This document shows, piece by piece, positions 6,003 to 6,913 of a stretch of 6,913 bases of DNA (position 1 is its first letter; every line of letters starts with the position of its first letter). The stretch covers positions 1 through 6,913 of the forward strand of contig JAQUND010000083.1 of assembly GCA_028717785.1 (NCBI GenBank). Reading direction: 5' to 3'. A program made the position numbers and the translations under genes. This DNA comes from Candidatus Nanoarchaeia archaeon. GTDB taxonomy: Archaea; Nanoarchaeota; Nanoarchaeia; SCGC-AAA011-G17; JAFCDX01. The notes beneath the pieces were generated by a model. The model was given only the letters and a program-made list of their open reading frames with translations. It ran no database searches and was not told where the DNA came from.

Positions 6003-6334
6003 ATGGCAGAAAAAGTAAAACAAGAATCAGATATGCATACAGTGTTTATAGGTAATAAACCGTTCATGAAATTTTAATAGTTAAACTATTAGACATGTTT
6101 TACGTTACCGGCATTGTTATGCAATTTACTACACGTGGTGCTTCAGAAGTAGGTGTAAAAGCTAGAGGTAAGTTTATCTCAAGAGCTGTAGATGTAGCAG
6201 AAGTAGCTAGTAAGAGATTTTTAGAAAATCAAATAAAAGTGGATAATATTGTAATAAACTCTGAAGAGTTTGAAAATAAAGAAGGAAAAACTGTAAGAGT
6301 TAGTACAATTGATATCAAACTAAAAAAAGCTTAA
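6003..6334 (+). CDS. alba: DNA/RNA-binding protein Alba, coding sequence split by a probable 29-nt BHB intron
   Basis: Alba is an abundant archaeal protein that coats DNA and binds RNA as a dimer. As read, the gene is broken: the frame from 6003 gives MAEKVKQESDMHTVFIGNKP, then FMKF, then tandem stops TAA TAG at 6075-6080. The rest of Alba continues in another frame to 6334. Joining 6003-6070 to 6100-6334 gives one 100-residue protein with the unbroken core VFIGNKPFMNYVTGIVMQF (14-32), the conserved VKARGKFISRAVDVAE (42-57) and a C-terminal VSTIDIKL (90-97). MNYV directly after the nucleic-acid-binding K-P motif is the family consensus, and the junction falls inside the Asn codon (AA|T). The gene follows S17e by 15 bases with a strong Shine-Dalgarno. 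The downstream part shows no decay, which argues against a pseudogene. Without splicing only a 24-residue peptide, or an Alba lacking its first strand, could be made. Confidence 0.85.
6071..6099 (+). other. Probable bulge-helix-bulge mRNA intron in alba (29 nt)
   Basis: RNA fold seen by eye: central 4-bp helix CAUG (6065-6068) with CAUG (6094-6097). Bulge AAA (6069-6071) follows on the 5' side and UUU (6098-6100) on the 3' side. Cutting each bulge between its second and third base, the known EndA rule, gives exactly 6071-6099. The inner helix is 6075-6081 with 6085-6091 (7 bp, loop UAA), extendable by U6074-G6092 and U6073-A6093. The outer exon-exon helix is CGU (6061-6063) with ACG (6102-6104), then after a bulge GGUAA (6051-6055) with UUACC (6105-6109). 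Departures from the ideal are one extra U (6072) beside the 5' bulge and a U6064/U6101 mismatch beside the 3' bulge. The insert length (3n+2) explains the frame change. Confidence 0.72.
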
Positions 6335-6349
6335 TTCTTTTTTATTTTT
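6335..6349 (+). terminator. T-rich terminator after alba
   Basis: Directly after the alba stop codon come T6 (6338-6343) and T5 (6345-6349) separated by one A. This is the strongest T-cluster at any gene end in the window and fits archaeal U-tract termination of the S17e-alba operon. Confidence 0.55.
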
Positions 6350-6376
6350 AATCAATAATTCATAAAAACAAATAGA

Positions 6377-6385
6377 TTTATATTA
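6377..6385 (+). promoter_or_regulatory. TATA box of the 127-aa gene
   Basis: TTTATATTA begins 29 bases before the ATG at 6406, with AATAGA upstream as a possible BRE. No Shine-Dalgarno is present, so the mRNA is predicted to be leaderless. Confidence 0.55.
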
Positions 6386-6405
6386 TTTATTAAATTTTAA
6401 GTTTT

Positions 6406-6789
6406 ATGAGTAAAGTTATTTATGCTGCTACACCATTTAGGATGCAATATTTGAGAGATAAAATTTGTAATTTTATAGAATCAAAAGGAAATTTTCCATT
6501 ACATCCTTTGTTAGCATTGCCTTATGAAAGATTTAATTATGAAAGACATAATCGTGAAACTATTTATAGAGTTTGTTTTGGGTTAGTTGATTTAAGTAAT
6601 GAATTATGGATTTTTGGTATTGGAACAGGTTCTTTAGAAGAATGGAAACATGCAAAAGGAAAACCCAGATACTCATTTGTTAAACAATTTGATCCAAATT
6701 GGGAAGAGTATATACAAAAAGAAAAGTATAATATAAAATACAAAGAAATTCTAGAAGAGATTTTATTACCAAATAATTTATCTAAATAA
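6406..6789 (+). CDS. Nucleoside 2-deoxyribosyltransferase-like (DUF4406-type) protein
   Basis: This 127-residue protein starts with a beta strand and a conserved-looking turn (MSKVIYAATPFRMQYLRDKI), followed by a helix and FPLHPLLALPYERF (30-43). The second half has GLVDLSNELWIFGIGTGSLEEWKHAKGKP (59-87). This layout, with a strand ending in LWIFG, a Gly/Ser turn and a helix carrying E-x-x-x-A, resembles the nucleoside 2-deoxyribosyltransferase-like Rossmann fold in which a Glu is the nucleophile and Asp/Asn residues bind the sugar. Here E78 or E79 would be the candidate. The assignment is by pattern only, and a true transferase activity is not established. It is a single-gene transcript between the alba terminator and a convergent tRNA. 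It might act in nucleotide salvage, as could the HAD nucleotidase upstream, but nothing links the two directly. Confidence 0.6.
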   Translation: MSKVIYAATPFRMQYLRDKICNFIESKGNFPLHPLLALPYERFNYERHNRETIYRVCFGLVDLSNELWIFGIGTGSLEEWKHAKGKPRYSFVKQFDPNWEEYIQKEKYNIKYKEILEEILLPNNLSK

Positions 6790-6810
6790 TATTTATTCTT
6801 AAATTATGAA

Positions 6811-6882
6811 TGGCTATACCCGGATTTGAACCGGGGACCCTCGCCTCATGAAAGCGATGCTCTACCGCTGAGCTATATAGCC
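6811..6882 (-). tRNA. tRNA with anticodon CAU (elongator Met or Ile2)
   Basis: A complete 72-base cloverleaf is visible on the minus strand. The acceptor stem GGCTATA/TATAGCC is perfectly paired with discriminator A; the D arm is GCTC-AGCGGTA-GAGC; the anticodon stem TCGCT/GGCGA includes one G-U pair at its base; the anticodon loop is TTCATGA; the variable loop has 5 bases; the T arm is CCCGG-TTCAAAT-CCGGG. The anticodon CAT lies at 6848-6850. CCA is not encoded. It is unlikely to be the initiator: it starts with G-C instead of the archaeal initiator A-U pair and lacks the three G-C pairs at the bottom of the anticodon stem. Choosing between elongator Met and the agmatidine-modified Ile2 (AUA) is not possible by eye. 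Position 37 is G, whereas CAU tRNAs normally have A37. No intron is present. Confidence 0.95.
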
Positions 6883-6903
6883 TTAAGGTAATTAAAAAAA
6901 GCT

Positions 6904-6913
6904 TATTTTAAAA
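6904..6913 (-). promoter_or_regulatory. Possible TATA box of the tRNA gene
   Basis: On the minus strand TTTTAAAATA (6913 to 6904) is centred about 27 bases before the tRNA 5' end, the usual archaeal spacing. It is cut by the window edge and lies in very AT-rich sequence, so confidence is low. Confidence 0.35.

Noticed and set aside
5753..6067. Open frame on the minus strand opposite S17e and the alba 5' end
   Set aside because: It is opposite a clearly conserved ribosomal protein gene and has no family features or start signals of its own.
6066..6097. Programmed -1 frameshift in alba at AAATTTT before the hairpin
   Set aside because: The shifted frame is open, but the product would carry about 9-10 extra residues (such as LIVKLLDM) in the binding loop between strand 1 and helix 1, and AAA TTT in this frame is not a good slippery heptamer. 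Splicing gives the exact family consensus. It remains the main alternative to test.
6065..6097. Insertion of a tiny mobile element into alba with a CATG target duplication
   Set aside because: CATG does flank the insert as a direct repeat and there is an inner palindrome. However, the downstream half is undecayed and the fold satisfies BHB rules, so a functional intron explains more. How the intron arose is open.
6095..6334. A stand-alone Alba gene starting at the ATG at 6095
   Set aside because: It would lack the first strand and the KP nucleic-acid-binding motif, has no Shine-Dalgarno or TATA box at the right distance, and the missing part is present just upstream behind a strong ribosome site.
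6881..6888. Palindrome CCTTAAGG at the tRNA 5' boundary
   Set aside because: Eight bases, partly made of the conserved acceptor-stem end; easily due to chance.

Overview
The window is archaeal, most likely from a small-genome DPANN lineage (Woesearchaeota, Pacearchaeota or Nanoarchaeota type). The evidence is a set of archaeal/eukaryal-type information genes: transcription factor B, a homomultimeric-type tRNA splicing endonuclease EndA, RNase Z, ribosomal protein S17e, the chromatin/RNA-binding protein Alba and a TRM11/Trm-G10-like RNA methyltransferase. The DNA is very AT-rich, AGA is the dominant Arg codon, genes are short and tightly packed, and a TATA box lies about 25 bases before most operon-first start codons. 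The lineage call is an inference from gene content and style, not from a marker phylogeny.

Layout. Positions 1-1043 hold the 3' part of tfb (its zinc ribbon lies off the left edge) and a small unknown ORF. RNase Z (minus) and EndA (plus) diverge from one symmetrical promoter at 1962-1982, so two tRNA-maturation nucleases share a control region. A small unknown minus-strand gene is convergent with endA. Positions 3045-5756 are a plus-strand operon: a winged-helix protein with a long Lys/Glu linker, a HAD-type 5'-nucleotidase overlapping it by ATGA, and a TRM11-like methyltransferase. S17e and Alba form the next two-gene operon (5781-6334). A small nucleoside 2-deoxyribosyltransferase-like gene follows, and a tRNA with anticodon CAU lies on the minus strand at the right edge.

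The main discovery candidate is inside alba. The gene has a strong Shine-Dalgarno and a normal N-terminus at 6003. After the conserved NKPFM it runs into tandem in-frame stops, and the rest of a well-conserved Alba continues in another frame from about 6100. Removing exactly 29 bases (6071-6099) restores the family consensus FMNYV. The same two cut points are predicted independently by a slightly relaxed bulge-helix-bulge fold: a central 4-bp CAUG/CAUG helix, AAA and UUU bulges each cut between second and third base, an inner hairpin and an outer exon-exon helix. This looks like an archaeal protein-coding (mRNA) intron of very small size, and the enzyme that would remove it, EndA, is encoded 3.4 kb upstream. 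Such introns are known mainly from cbf5 of Crenarchaeota; I am not aware of one in alba.

Transcription style. Six promoters place the first T of a TATA-like box 27-30 bases before the start codon, implying mostly leaderless mRNAs. The only strong Shine-Dalgarno is at the internal operon gene alba. No gap without a gene exceeds about 130 bases, and I see no CRISPR array, insertion sequence or phage gene.
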